Assembly: GCF_026672375.1 (NCBI RefSeq)
Contig: NZ_JAPPRA010000001.1
Span: 2,666,001 to 2,730,000, forward strand
Reading direction: 5' to 3'
Length of the DNA: 64,000 bases
DNA from: Caulobacter sp. SL161
Lineage (GTDB): Bacteria; Pseudomonadota; Alphaproteobacteria; Caulobacterales; Caulobacteraceae
Below the pieces are notes generated by a model. The model had not been told where the DNA came from, did not search any database, and was given only the letters and a program-made list of their open reading frames with translations. Numbering within the stretch: position 1 is the stretch's first letter; every line of letters starts with the position of its first letter. Shown piece by piece: positions 27,392 to 36,341 of the stretch. Both the position numbers and the translations under genes were made by a program.

Positions 27392-28231
27392 ATGACTGAA
27401 GCGCTCGCACCCCTGCTCGCCCGTATCGCCGACGCCCTGGAGCGCTTGGCTCCGGCCACTCCGCCGGCCCCGGATTTCAGCACTGCGCGCCTGTTCCGGC
27501 ACGAACCGGCGGCGGCCGCCTTCGTTCCCGCGCCGGACTACCCGCTCTCGCTGGATCTGCTGGTCGGCATCGACCGGCAGAAGGCCCGGTTCGTCGAGAA
27601 TCTCCGACGCTTCGCCGAAGGCCTGCCCAGCAATCACGTGCTGCTGTGGGGGGTGCGCGGTACGGGCAAGAGCTCGGTGACCAAGGCCGCGTTCGTGGCC
27701 ATGGCCGACACCTATCCCGACCTCAAGCTGATCGAGGTCGATCGCGACGAGGTGGTCGCCCTTCCCCCGCTGTTCGACCTGCTGCGCGCCCGCTCCGAAC
27801 GCTTTGTGGTGCTTTGCGACGATCTCTCGTTCGAGGACGGCGCAGCGGCGGCCAAGGCGCTCAAATCGGCGCTGGAGGGCGGAGTCTCGGGCCCGCCCGA
27901 AAACGTGCTGTTCGTCGCCACCTCCAACCGTCGTCACCTGATGCCGCGCGACCACGTCGAAAGCCAAGGCGCCATCGCTGCGGCCGAGAACGCCGAGGAG
28001 GAGATGAGCGTCTCCGACCGCTTCGGCCTGTGGATCGGCTTTCCGCCGATGGACCAGGCGACCTATCTGCAGGCGATCCGCAGCTACGCCGAGCAGTTTG
28101 GCCTGGACGCCGCTGATCTCGACCGGCGCGCGCTGCAGTGGTCGCAGATGCGCGGCGGTCGCTCAGGCCGCGTGGCCTGGCAGTTCGTTCGGGATCTGGC
28201 GGGAGAGCTTGGCGTCGGACTGCCGAGCTAG
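27392..28231 (+). CDS. DUF815 family AAA-type ATPase
   Basis: 279 residues. Walker A is GVRGTGKSSVTKAA near residue 88, Walker B RFVVLCDDLSFED near residue 140, and the family-typical FVATSNRRHLMPRDH (sensor 1) near residue 178, followed by VSDRFGLWIGFPPMDQ and a lid. DUF815 proteins are small AAA ATPases of unknown role, common next to yajC/secDF in alphaproteobacteria. GGAG lies 6 bases upstream of the ATG used; two ATGs further upstream in frame lack a better site. Divergent from yajC with 122 bases between starts. Confidence 0.85.
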   Translation: MTEALAPLLARIADALERLAPATPPAPDFSTARLFRHEPAAAAFVPAPDYPLSLDLLVGIDRQKARFVENLRRFAEGLPSNHVLLWGVRGTGKSSVTKAAFVAMADTYPDLKLIEVDRDEVVALPPLFDLLRARSERFVVLCDDLSFEDGAAAAKALKSALEGGVSGPPENVLFVATSNRRHLMPRDHVESQGAIAAAENAEEEMSVSDRFGLWIGFPPMDQATYLQAIRSYAEQFGLDAADLDRRALQWSQMRGGRSGRVAWQFVRDLAGELGVGLPS

Positions 28232-28308
28232 GGCTGGACCGAGCCCTCTTGAAATCCGATCATATTTGAGAAAATTTCTCTTCTGCGAGATTTGCAGAGG
28301 AGAGCCGC

Positions 28309-28908
28309 GTGCCGCCCACGGACGCCGACACCGCCGCCGACCTGGCCCTGGCCTACCGGCTTGAGACCTTGCGGCGGGAACGCGACCTGTCGTTGGACGC
28401 CGCCGCCGCCCTGACGGGACTCAGCCGGGCGACGATCTCGCGCATCGAGCGAGGCGAGACCAGCCCCACGGCCAACGCTCTGGGACGGCTCTGTAACGCC
28501 TATGGCCTGACGATGTCGCGCCTGCTGGCGGCGGTCGAGACCAGCGCGCCTCGGCTTCTGCGCGGCGCCGACGCCGCGCATTGGCGTGATCCGGAGAGCG
28601 GCTTCCTGCGCACCCTGATCGCCCCGCCGACCGAAGGCTACGCCACCGAGCTGGCGCTGGGGGAGCTGCCGCCCGGCGCGGAGGTCCGCTACGAACTCGA
28701 CCGGCCCCAGCGCGAAGGGTATGCCCCCGCCGGGCGCGAGCAGTTCTTCTATCTGATCGCCGGCGAGCTCCATCTGGACATCGAGGCCGAGACCTATCGG
28801 CTGAGCCCCGGCGACTGCCTGCGCCATCACGGCGTCGACGCCAAGCGGATCGCCAATCCGGGCGCCGAGCTCGCCCGCTATCTCATCATCAACACCACGA
28901 CGGTCTAG
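28309..28908 (+). CDS. XRE-family transcriptional regulator with C-terminal cupin domain
   Basis: 199 residues from GTG. Residues 10-65 are a helix-turn-helix: LETLRRERDLSLDAAAALTG then LSRATISRIERGETSPTANAL. Residues 105-195 are a beta-rich cupin (EVRYELDRPQREGY, REQFFYLIAGELHLDIEAE, LSPGDCLRHHGVDAKRIANPG). This architecture binds a small metabolite in the cupin and switches a nearby promoter. AGAGGAGAG lies a little upstream. The GNAT gene follows by 5 bases, so the pair is an operon and the likely target. An AT-rich segment just upstream (CATATTTGAGAAAATTTC) is a plausible autoregulated promoter. Confidence 0.9.
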   Translation: MPPTDADTAADLALAYRLETLRRERDLSLDAAAALTGLSRATISRIERGETSPTANALGRLCNAYGLTMSRLLAAVETSAPRLLRGADAAHWRDPESGFLRTLIAPPTEGYATELALGELPPGAEVRYELDRPQREGYAPAGREQFFYLIAGELHLDIEAETYRLSPGDCLRHHGVDAKRIANPGAELARYLIINTTTV

Positions 28909-28913
28909 ACGAC

Positions 28914-29384
28914 ATGACCAAGCCGCAGCTTCGCATCATCGCCGGCGATTTCGAGGATCCTCGCATCATCGCCCTGCTGGCCCATCACTTCGCGACTATG
29001 CGCTCAACTGGCCCGGAAGAGAGCTGTCACGTCATGCCGCTGGACGCCATGCGCCAGGCCGATCTCGACTTTTTCGCCGCCTGGGACGGCGACGCCCTGG
29101 CGGGGTTCGGCGCGGTCAAGCCCCTGGGCGACGGCCACGGCGAGATCAAGTCCATGCACACCGCCGCAGCGCATCGAGGCCGGGGCGTCGGCCAAGCCGT
29201 TCTGGACCATCTGTTGACGCACGCACGCGCCCTGGGCTTACAGCGTCTCAGCCTTGAGACCGGGGCTGGCGACTTTTTTATTCCTGCCCGTGCCATGTAC
29301 GCCCGCAACGGCTTCCAGGCCTGCGAGCCCTTTGGCGACTACAGGCCCGATCCCAACAGCGCCTTCATGACCCGAACGCTTTGA
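28914..29384 (+). CDS. GNAT family N-acetyltransferase
   Basis: 156 residues, single GNAT domain. The acetyl-CoA loop is AAHRGRGVGQAVLDHLL near residue 85, preceded by the strand GEIKSMHTA and followed by LSLETGAGDFFIPARAMYARNGF, typical of YafP/PhnO-like acetyltransferases. The substrate is unknown; it is probably a small amine. It is co-transcribed with the XRE/cupin regulator. A second possibility is that it acetylates the ligand sensed by that regulator. Confidence 0.88.
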   Translation: MTKPQLRIIAGDFEDPRIIALLAHHFATMRSTGPEESCHVMPLDAMRQADLDFFAAWDGDALAGFGAVKPLGDGHGEIKSMHTAAAHRGRGVGQAVLDHLLTHARALGLQRLSLETGAGDFFIPARAMYARNGFQACEPFGDYRPDPNSAFMTRTL

Positions 29385-29390
29385 CGCCCC

Positions 29391-29423
29391 AAAGAAAAGG
29401 CCCGCTCCAATGAAGCGGGCCCG
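29391..29423 (-). terminator. terminator at the end of dipM (convergent with the GNAT gene)
   Basis: The minus-strand reading is GGGCCCGCTTCATTGGAGCGGGCC followed by TTTTCTTT: a 9-10 base GC stem, a 4-base loop and a U tail. It sits 7 bases beyond the dipM stop. On the plus strand it lacks a T tail and would end the GNAT transcript only weakly. Confidence 0.85.
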
Positions 29424-29429
29424 TCGTGA

Positions 29430-31259
29430 TCAACGCGGCAGCACCAGCGCCGGATCGACCGGCTTGGCCTTGTCCTTCGCCGTCGGCGCGTAGCGCATCT
29501 CGAAGTGCAGCTGCGGCTCATTGACCCCGCCGGTGGCCCCGACCGTGCCGAGCTGCTCGCCCTGCTTGACCTGCTGGCGCATCTTCACATTGGTGCTGGA
29601 GAGGTGCGCATAGGCCGTCACCCAGCCGTCGGCGTGCTTTACCAGTACGAGGTTGCCGAAGGTCGGGACCTGGTTGCCGGCATAGGCGATCTCGCCGTCG
29701 GCGGCCGACACAACCGGCGTTCCCTGCGGGGCTCGGATGTTCAGGCCGTCGTTGCGCTGGCCCGTGCCCTTCACGCCAAAGCTGGAGATGATGTCGCCCC
29801 GCAGCGGCCAGGCGAACTTGCCCTTGCCCGAGGCGATGATCTCGGCCTCGGTCGGCGCGGCGGCGGTTTCGATGATCGTCCGGCCGCTGCTGGGCGGCGG
29901 CGTGATCGGCTGAGCGGCGACCGGCGCGCTCGGACGCGGGGCGGCGCCGCTGGGCGTGTAGGGGATCGGGCTGGACGGCGTCGACGCTGCGGCGGCGCTG
30001 CTGTCCACGCGGGCATAGGTGTTGGCGGGCGGCGTGGTCGGACGGGTGGTCGTCGTGGTCCTGATCGGCCCCTTGTCGCGGAAACCGTCGGGCAGCGCGA
30101 TCTTCTGGCCCTTCTTCAGCGAGGCTGTGGCCCGCAGATTGTTCTCGGCGGCCAGCGCCTTGACGCTGACATTGAAGCGCTTGGCGATCTCGCCCAGCGT
30201 GTCGCCCGTCTGGACCGAATAGGCCTTCTGCGTCGTCGCCGGGCCCTTGATCTTGGCGCCCAGCTTCAGCGGCTTTTCGGTGTCGAGCTTGTTAGCCTCA
30301 GCCAGCTCGCTGACGCTCATGTCAAACTTGCGGGCGATGGCGGTCAGGGTGTCGCCCGACTTGACGGTGTGGATCTGACGCGGCCCTGCCACGGTCACGA
30401 CCGAGCCGGTGACGCTCAGGGTTGTCGTGCTGGTGGTCGCCGGCTCGCTGGTCTCTTCGGAGACCGGTTGGCGAACGGGACGCGGCGGCGTCGCGGCGAG
30501 CGCCGTAGGACGGGTGGCGGTCGGCGCCGGCTCAGCCTCTGCGACCGTCGTGGCCGGCGTTCCCGGGATCACCTGGGTGGTCTTGATCGGGCCCTTGTCG
30601 TTGTAACCCTCGGGCAGGAGCAGCTTCTGGCCCTTCTTGATGGCCGCGCCCGACTTCAGGTCGTTCTCTTCGGCGAGGGCCGCAGCCGTCACATTGAAGC
30701 GCTTGGCGATCGCGAACATCGTGTCGCCGGTCTGCACGACATAGGCCTTGGCGGTCGTCGCAGGGCCCTTGATCTTCTGACCCAGCTTCAGGCGATAAGG
30801 CGGTTCTAGATCGTTCAGCTTGACCAGCTCGGCCCGGGTCGAGCCCATGCCGCGCGCGATGGCGTCCAGCGCGTCGCCCGACTCCACGACCCGCACCTGG
30901 GGCTTGCCCGCGACTTCGACCACGGGACCGGTCACGGTCGTGGTCACCACGGTGCGAGGCGGCGTTGCGCGAAGGACGGGCTGAGGCGCGGGCGCAGGGG
31001 TGGAGACCGGAGCCGGGGGCGGCAGTTCAGACTGCGCGATCGGCGGCGCCGACTGGACCGGGATCGGCGTCGGACGCGGCAGGCTCTCGGCCTCGCCCGG
31101 CTGTGCCTGGATCGTCTCACCCGGCGGCGGCGCGGCCGGCTGAGTGATCGGGAAGTTCGGCGTGAAGCGCTGACCCGACTGTCCGCTGGCGTGCGCAGGG
31201 GCGCCGAGCGTTCCAGCCGTCAGAGCGATCACCGCCGCTTGCGTCCACAACTGCCTCAT
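29430..31259 (-). CDS. dipM: cell-division peptidoglycan factor DipM (four LysM, degenerate LytM/M23)
   Basis: 609 residues. Signal peptide (GTLGAPAHAS), Pro-rich linker, then two pairs of LysM domains that bind peptidoglycan (RVVESGDALDAIARGMG, AYVVQTGDTMFAIAKRFNV, IHTVKSGDTLTAIARKFDM, AYSVQTGDTLGEIAKRFNV). A C-terminal LytM/M23 domain follows from about residue 500. Of the zinc ligands, the HxGxD motif is replaced (QRNDGLNIRAPQGTP) while later AYAHLSS and LHFEMR remain, so hydrolysis is unlikely. In C. crescentus DipM is a midcell activator of other peptidoglycan-cleaving enzymes needed for constriction and outer-membrane invagination. AAAGGAGACGCT before the ATG fixes the start. Downstream of pcm/surE on the same strand. 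Confidence 0.93.
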   Translation of the reverse strand: MRQLWTQAAVIALTAGTLGAPAHASGQSGQRFTPNFPITQPAAPPPGETIQAQPGEAESLPRPTPIPVQSAPPIAQSELPPPAPVSTPAPAPQPVLRATPPRTVVTTTVTGPVVEVAGKPQVRVVESGDALDAIARGMGSTRAELVKLNDLEPPYRLKLGQKIKGPATTAKAYVVQTGDTMFAIAKRFNVTAAALAEENDLKSGAAIKKGQKLLLPEGYNDKGPIKTTQVIPGTPATTVAEAEPAPTATRPTALAATPPRPVRQPVSEETSEPATTSTTTLSVTGSVVTVAGPRQIHTVKSGDTLTAIARKFDMSVSELAEANKLDTEKPLKLGAKIKGPATTQKAYSVQTGDTLGEIAKRFNVSVKALAAENNLRATASLKKGQKIALPDGFRDKGPIRTTTTTRPTTPPANTYARVDSSAAAASTPSSPIPYTPSGAAPRPSAPVAAQPITPPPSSGRTIIETAAAPTEAEIIASGKGKFAWPLRGDIISSFGVKGTGQRNDGLNIRAPQGTPVVSAADGEIAYAGNQVPTFGNLVLVKHADGWVTAYAHLSSTNVKMRQQVKQGEQLGTVGATGGVNEPQLHFEMRYAPTAKDKAKPVDPALVLPR

Positions 31260-31351
31260 AGCGTCTCCTTTCCCGTCGGAGCTCCAAAGGGCTCCGCCAG
31301 GGTAAACCAACCTTTAACATCCTGAGACGCGATCAAGGCGTCCCCAGAAAC

Positions 31352-32020
31352 TCACTGATCCTTGGCGACGCCGGCCAGCAGGGGCACGAAGCGTACGTCG
31401 CAGAGAATCTCGACCCTGAAGCCGCCCTTGCCGTCTCCGGCGTAGCGCCGAAGGCTCTGGACGGGCCCCTTGCCGACCGGCGCGACCAGCACGCCGTTCG
31501 GCTTCAGCTGCGAGAGCAGCCGCTTTGGATCATCTTCCGCCGCAGCCGTGACCATAATGCGGTCAAACGGCGCCTGTTCGGCCCAGCCTTCGCCGCCATC
31601 GCCGAACTTGGTGATGACATTGGTCAAACCCAGCGTGTTGAAGCGCGCTTCGGCTTCCTTCATCAGGGTGCGGTAGCGCTCGATCGTATAGACCAGCCGC
31701 GACACCTTGCTGAGGATCGTCGTCTGGTAGCCCGAGCCGGTGCCGATCTCCAGCACCCGCGAACGCGGCTCGACCGTCAGGGCCTGGGTCATCAGGCCGA
31801 CGATATAGGGCTGGCTGATGGTCTGGCCGCAGGCGATCGGCAGAGCCGAATCTTCCCACGAGCGATCCTTGAAGAGATCGGGCGTGAACAGGTCGCGCGG
31901 CGTGGTCTCGATGGCCTTGAGCACCTGAGGATCCGTGACGCCCTGGTCGCGCAACGCCTTCATCAGGCGCGGCAGATCGGCCCTGGCGTTCTCGGCAGCC
32001 TTCGTCGTCCCTCCGCTCAT
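31352..32020 (-). CDS. pcm: protein-L-isoaspartate O-methyltransferase
   Basis: 222 residues. Repairs damaged isoaspartyl residues with S-adenosylmethionine. Motifs: [19 protein letters not shown] (the family signature), then motif [34 protein letters not shown], and the late [17 protein letters not shown]. It overlaps surE by four bases (ATGA), the classic surE-pcm pair found in many proteobacteria. Confidence 0.94.
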   Translation of the reverse strand: MSGGTTKAAENARADLPRLMKALRDQGVTDPQVLKAIETTPRDLFTPDLFKDRSWEDSALPIACGQTISQPYIVGLMTQALTVEPRSRVLEIGTGSGYQTTILSKVSRLVYTIERYRTLMKEAEARFNTLGLTNVITKFGDGGEGWAEQAPFDRIMVTAAAEDDPKRLLSQLKPNGVLVAPVGKGPVQSLRRYAGDGKGGFRVEILCDVRFVPLLAGVAKDQ

Positions 32021-32808
32021 GCGCCCACCTTCTTGGGCGGCGCGCCGCCCAGCACGCCCTTCAGCGTATGGACGGTTTCGTTGTGCGTGAGGTCGATGTG
32101 CAGCGGCGTGACGGAAATCCGCCCCTCGTAGACGGCCCGCAAGTCGGTGCCTTCCGCAGGCTGCGACGCCTTGGCGGTGAAGCCCATCCAGTAATAGTCG
32201 CGGCCGCGCAGGTCGGTGCGCTTGTCCATGTGGCGCATGTGGCCATCGCGGAAGCCCTGCCGGGTCACCTCGACCGCCTTGACGCTCTCCGGCGGCAGGG
32301 CCGGGAAGTTGACGTTCATGACCACATCGGCGGGCCAGCCCACTTCCAGCAGGCGCTGGATGATGCCCGGCGCGAACGCCTCGGCCGTTTCCCAGTGGGC
32401 GACGATCTCGTCGTGGAAATAGTTCATCGACTGCGACAGGGCGATCGACGGGATGCCCATCGCCATGCCCTCGATCGCGCCGGCCACCGTACCCGACAGG
32501 GTCACATCCTCGGCGATGTTCTGGCCGCGATTGACGCCCGACAACACCAGATCCGGCCGACCGCCCTCGATCAGGTGCTGCACCGCCATCATCACGCAGT
32601 CGGTGGGCGTGCCCTCGACCGCGAAGCGGCGCGAGTCGAGCTTTCGCACGCGGATCGGGTCGGCCAGGGTCAGGGCGCGGCTGGCGCCCGACTGTTCGTA
32701 CTCGGGCGCGCAGATCCAGACGTCGTCGCTCAGGGCGCGGGCGATGTTCTCCAGAGCCTGGAGGCCCGGCGCGTGGATGCCGTCGTCGTTGGTGAGGAGA
32801 ATGCGCAT
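32017..32808 (-). CDS. surE: 5'-nucleotidase SurE
   Basis: 263 residues. Metal-dependent nucleoside monophosphatase linked to stress survival. The N-terminus has the invariant [16 protein letters not shown] with the Asp-Asp metal pair, then [36 protein letters not shown] and MNVNFPAL. It is translationally coupled to pcm and lies downstream of serS, separated by a palindromic repeat. Confidence 0.95.
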   Translation of the reverse strand: MRILLTNDDGIHAPGLQALENIARALSDDVWICAPEYEQSGASRALTLADPIRVRKLDSRRFAVEGTPTDCVMMAVQHLIEGGRPDLVLSGVNRGQNIAEDVTLSGTVAGAIEGMAMGIPSIALSQSMNYFHDEIVAHWETAEAFAPGIIQRLLEVGWPADVVMNVNFPALPPESVKAVEVTRQGFRDGHMRHMDKRTDLRGRDYYWMGFTAKASQPAEGTDLRAVYEGRISVTPLHIDLTHNETVHTLKGVLGGAPPKKVGA

Positions 32809-32815
32809 CAGTTTC

Positions 32816-32943
32816 GCCCTCCTCCCTCGCGTGCGGGGGAGGTGTCGCGATGCGAAGCAGCGTGACGGAGGGGGCGCTCCGAGGTCGCCCGCGCCCCCTC
32901 CACCGCTTCGCGGTCCCCCTCCCCCGCTACACGGGGGAGGATG
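32816..32943 (-). repeat. intergenic palindromic repeat, family A, copy 3
   Basis: Two abutting half-elements: CCTCCTCCCTCGCGTGCGGGGGAGG through GTGACGGAGGGGGCG, then GCGCCCCCTCCACCGCTTCGCGG through CTCCCCCGCTACACGGGGGAG. Shares long runs with copies at 4687 and 22268. Here it lies within a co-directional operon (serS then surE), where a transcript hairpin could act in mRNA stability or attenuation. Confidence 0.85.
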
Positions 32944-32959
32944 AGGGTCGTGACTCCGG

Positions 32960-34399
32960 TCACGCCTGCCCCCCGATGTGCGTCACGCCGCCCATATAGG
33001 GCTGCAGCGCCGCCGGGATGTGGATGCGACCGCCCTCGTCCTGATAGTTCTCCAGCACCGCCACCAGCGTGCGGCCGACGGCCAGGCCCGAGCCGTTCAG
33101 GGTGTGCACGAAGTGACTGCCCTTCTCGCCGGTCTTGCGGTAGCGGGCGTCCATGCGCCGAGCCTGGAAGTCGCCGCAGTTCGAGCACGAGCTGATCTCG
33201 CGGTACATGTCCTGCGACGGCAGCCAGACCTCGAGGTCGTAGGTCTTCTTCGCGCCAAAGCCCATGTCGCCGGTGCACAGCAGCATGGTGCGGAACGGCA
33301 GCTCCAGCTTCTTCAGCACGGCTTCCGCGCACTCGACCATGCGCTGGTGCTCGGCCTCGGACTGGTCGGGCGTGGTGATCGAAACGAGCTCGACCTTGTA
33401 GAACTGATGTTGGCGGATCATGCCGCGCGTATCGCGGCCGGCCGAACCGGCCTCGGCGCGGAACGACGGCGTCAGCGCCGTCAGGCGCATCGGCAGCTTT
33501 TCCTCGGCGACCAGCTGCTCGCGGACGATGTTGGTGAGCGAGACCTCGGCGGTGGGGATCAGCCAGCGGCGTTGCTGTACCAATTTCCCGGGCGTGCCTG
33601 GAGCTGGCACAAACGAAAAGTTCCCTTGCCCATCTTCATAGACGTCGACCGTAGCAGGTCGCTGATAGAACAGCCCTGCTGCCTCAATCTGCCCGGGCTC
33701 GTTAGGCAGGTTGGTGGACGCAGCAAAGAAAAGATCGTCCTCGAATTTCGGCAACTGGCCCGTGCCGTAAAGCGCCTCGTCCTTCACCAGCAGCGGCGGG
33801 CTGACCTCAGTGTAGCCGTGCTCGACCGTCTGCAGGTCCAGCATGAACTGGCCGATGGCGCGCTCCAGGCGGGCGACCTCTTTCTTGAGGACGACGAAGC
33901 GCGCGCCGCTCATGCGGGCGGCGGCCTCGAAGTCCATGCCGCCGAGCGCTGCGCCGAGGTCCACGTGGTCCTTGGGCGCGTTCAGCTTGCCGGCCGGCAG
34001 CTTGGACGCATCGCCCCAGCGGCGCTGCTCGACATTGCCGTGCTCGTCCTCGCCGGCGGGGACTTCGGCGGCCGGAATGTTGGGCAGGCTGGCCAGCAGG
34101 TCCTTCAGCTGGCCGCCGGCGAGGTTCTCGGCCTCGGCGGCGGTGGCCATGACGCCCTTCAGCGACTCGACCTCGGCCATCAGGCGCTGGGCTTCAGCCT
34201 CGTCCTTCTTGGCCTTGGCCATGCCGATCAGCTTGGAGCTTTCGTTCCGCTTGGCCTGAGCCTCCTGCAGCGTCGTCTGAGCCGCGCGCAGTTCGGCGTC
34301 GAGACGCACGGCCTCGTCAGCCGCGCCCGAGCGGCCCTTGGCCGACCAGTGGCGGTCATAGGCTTCAGGATTTTCGCGGATGGCCTTGATGTCGTGCAT
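32960..34399 (-). CDS. serS: seryl-tRNA synthetase with a large in-frame insertion
   Basis: 479 residues against about 425-445 usual. N-terminal coiled-coil tRNA-binding arm (residues 30-105), then the class II core: [24 protein letters not shown], the TxE serine-binding loop [11 protein letters not shown], motif 2 [24 protein letters not shown] (ATP site), and motif 3 [17 protein letters not shown]. Charges tRNA-Ser and tRNA-Sec. Between DDLF and LIPTAEV stand about 55 residues where 9-15 are usual. Codons in this block (gca, ggg, cca, ttg, gta, caa, ttt) differ sharply from the rest of the gene. All catalytic motifs are intact, so the enzyme should work. Listed in findings. Confidence 0.95.
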   Translation of the reverse strand: MHDIKAIRENPEAYDRHWSAKGRSGAADEAVRLDAELRAAQTTLQEAQAKRNESSKLIGMAKAKKDEAEAQRLMAEVESLKGVMATAAEAENLAGGQLKDLLASLPNIPAAEVPAGEDEHGNVEQRRWGDASKLPAGKLNAPKDHVDLGAALGGMDFEAAARMSGARFVVLKKEVARLERAIGQFMLDLQTVEHGYTEVSPPLLVKDEALYGTGQLPKFEDDLFFAASTNLPNEPGQIEAAGLFYQRPATVDVYEDGQGNFSFVPAPGTPGKLVQQRRWLIPTAEVSLTNIVREQLVAEEKLPMRLTALTPSFRAEAGSAGRDTRGMIRQHQFYKVELVSITTPDQSEAEHQRMVECAEAVLKKLELPFRTMLLCTGDMGFGAKKTYDLEVWLPSQDMYREISSCSNCGDFQARRMDARYRKTGEKGSHFVHTLNGSGLAVGRTLVAVLENYQDEGGRIHIPAALQPYMGGVTHIGGQA

Positions 34400-34773
34400 C
34401 GAACGCTAGCTCGGAAGAGGCAGTAAGAGACGCCCTCTCTAAGGCGCGTCGCCGGGGGCGCCAAGCTTTCCGGGCGATGGCGCGCCGCGCCAACGGCTTC
34501 GTGATCCCGAGGACCGGCCGCAACGGCGGAGCCTCATTGCGCGAAAACCCATATTTTGGACACATGCGACCGGATGACGCACCCTGGAAAAGCTCATGAA
34601 ACCTCGAAAAACGGGGATCTTGGAAGATTCACCCCAAGCGTTACCGCAAATTAGCCGTGCTTCCTCAGGGGACTTTAATTCTAACCGCCGAAAAGCCTCG
34701 CTCAATTCAGTGCGCTTCTCCTCCCCGAAAAACGGCCCTCCCCGGCCACCCCTCGATCATTCAAAGGATGACC
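34400..34773. other. 374-base divergent intergenic region between serS and the UrcA-like gene
   Basis: No gene is seen. The stretch next to serS is GC-rich with no clear leader peptide or T-box. The part near 34590-34700 is AT-richer (GCGTTACCGCAAATTAGCC, GGGGACTTTAATTCTAACC) and is the likely promoter zone for the plus-strand gene. One GATTC (a CcrM methylation site in Caulobacter) lies near 34626. AAAGG before the ATG is the ribosome site of the downstream gene. Confidence 0.5.
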
Positions 34774-35235
34774 ATGAAGACGTTCGCCGCTCTCGCCGCC
34801 CTCGCCATCGCCGCCGCCGTCGCCGCCCCGGCCAGCGCCAAGACTAACGAAGTCCGCGTTTCGATCGCCGGCAAGACCTCGGTCGAGATCCAGAACGCCA
34901 TCAAGGACGCCGCCACCACCGTCTGCACCGTGAACGGCAAGTTCACCACCCAGGACTGCGTCGAGGGCGCGATCGCCAGCGCCAACCGCCAGCTGGCCAT
35001 GATCGTCCGCGCTCGCGACACCGGCAAGGCTCTGCAGGCTGAGACCGTCTCGGTCGTCCGCATCTCGCTGAAGGGCAAGAGCCGCGACCAGATCCACGCT
35101 GAAATCCGCGACGCCGCCCAGATGGTCTGCAAGGCCCAGCCGCGCTTCAGCGTCTCGACCTACCAGTCGTGCGTCGCCGACACCGTTCGCGCCGCCAAGG
35201 CCCAACTGCAGGCCCGCGTGGGCGCTGCGGCCTAA
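34774..35235 (+). CDS. small exported protein with two tandem UrcA-like repeats
   Basis: 153 residues. Signal peptide MKTFAALAALAIAAAVAAP ending ASA. The mature protein is an internal duplication of about 50 residues. Repeat 1: VRVSIAGKTSVEIQNAIKDA then TVC and DCVEGAIASANRQL. Repeat 2: VRISLKGKSRDQIHAEIRDA then MVC and SCVADTVRAAKAQL. Each repeat has two Cys in equivalent positions, as in UrcA-family periplasmic proteins, which suggests one disulfide per repeat. The function is unknown. Two in-frame ATGs exist; the second has the better spacing from AAAGG. A good terminator follows; the gene is a single-gene transcript. Confidence 0.82.
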   Translation: MKTFAALAALAIAAAVAAPASAKTNEVRVSIAGKTSVEIQNAIKDAATTVCTVNGKFTTQDCVEGAIASANRQLAMIVRARDTGKALQAETVSVVRISLKGKSRDQIHAEIRDAAQMVCKAQPRFSVSTYQSCVADTVRAAKAQLQARVGAAA

Positions 35236-35274
35236 CACCACCTGAAAACACCTCGCTCCTCACCGGGCGAATAG

Positions 35275-35311
35275 AAGGGCTCCGCGACAGGATCGCGGAG
35301 CCCTTTTCTTT
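35275..35311 (+). terminator. Rho-independent terminator after the UrcA-like gene
   Basis: GGGCTCCGCG-ACAGGAT-CGCGGAGCCC followed by TTTTCTTTG. A 10-base perfect GC stem and a T tail, 40 bases past the stop codon. Confidence 0.92.
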
Positions 35312-35438
35312 GGCTGAATTCACATTGAGTGTGGACGCGTCTTGGCGGCCGTCCTCGCCCTTGGACAAGCTCAGGGTGATGACGACTGCTGGCCTCGGTT
35401 CGCACAAATCCTCATCAGCGGCGAAGACCGCCCCAGCC

Positions 35439-36341
35439 TCACGAAGCGACCAGGTCCGTGCCGGCCTTCTCGTCTTCTTCCTTGCGACGGCGCTCAATCA
35501 GCCAGACGCACCAGATCGAGATTTCGTAGAGCAGGCAAAGCGGCACCGCCAAGGTGATCTGGCTGATCGGATCGGGCGGCGTGACGATGGCCGCGACCAC
35601 GAACACGGCGACGATCGCATAGCGACGGCCCGTGCGCAGCATCTGCGAGGTGACTAGGCCCGCCAAGCCCCCCAGCGACAGCACCACGGGCAACTGGAAG
35701 CTGAGGCCGAACGCCAACAGCAGTGTCGTGACCAGGGTCAGGTATTCCGACACGCGGGTCTGCAACACCACCTGCACGCCGTCGCCCACCATCTGCTGGC
35801 TCAGCGAGAACCACAGAACGAAGGGCAGCATCACGTAGTAGACCAGCGAAGCGCCCATCAGGAACAGCACCGGCGAGGCGATCAGGAACGGCAGGAACGC
35901 GTTGCGCTCCTTCCTGTAGAGACCCGGCGCCACGAACCGGTACAGCTGCCAGGCGATGACCGGGAAGGCCAGGATGATGCCCCCGAACGCCGCCAGCTTG
36001 ATGTTGGTGAAGAACTGCTCCAGCGGCGCGGTGGCCTGCAGGGTAATATTGGCCAAGGCGCCGGTGGCGACCTTCTTGACGCCGACCAGCGCCAGCAGCA
36101 GGTCGAACGCCCCGTGCTCTCCGCCGGCGTCCTGCATGGCTTTCAGCCCCTCCGCCACGGTGAACGGGCGAACCAGGAACAGGAAGATCGGCTTCACGAA
36201 GGCGAAGCAGACACCGAAAGCCAAGGCGATGGCCACGACGCAGATGATCAGCCGCATACGCAGCTCGATCAGGTGATCCAGCAGCGGCGCGCGCGAAGCC
36301 TCGATCTCCCCGTCGGGATCGTGTCCGACGGCGTTACTCAC
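35439..36341 (-). CDS. tatC: Sec-independent protein translocase TatC
   Basis: 300 residues, GTG start overlapping the tatB stop by four bases. Six transmembrane helices with TatC signatures: PLLDHLIELRMRLI at the N-terminus (the Glu binds the twin-arginine peptide), FTNIKLAAFGGIILAFPVI, LYRKERNAFLPF, and FVVAAIVTPPDPISQITLA. It recognises Tat substrates; candidates in this window are the ABM, DUF1501 and DUF885 proteins. Last gene of tatABC. Confidence 0.95.
   Translation of the reverse strand: MSNAVGHDPDGEIEASRAPLLDHLIELRMRLIICVVAIALAFGVCFAFVKPIFLFLVRPFTVAEGLKAMQDAGGEHGAFDLLLALVGVKKVATGALANITLQATAPLEQFFTNIKLAAFGGIILAFPVIAWQLYRFVAPGLYRKERNAFLPFLIASPVLFLMGASLVYYVMLPFVLWFSLSQQMVGDGVQVVLQTRVSEYLTLVTTLLLAFGLSFQLPVVLSLGGLAGLVTSQMLRTGRRYAIVAVFVVAAIVTPPDPISQITLAVPLCLLYEISIWCVWLIERRRKEEDEKAGTDLVAS

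Noticed and set aside
33572..33727. Intein in serS
   Set aside because: Far too short and lacking intein splice motifs (no Cys/Ser at the start and no HN at the end).
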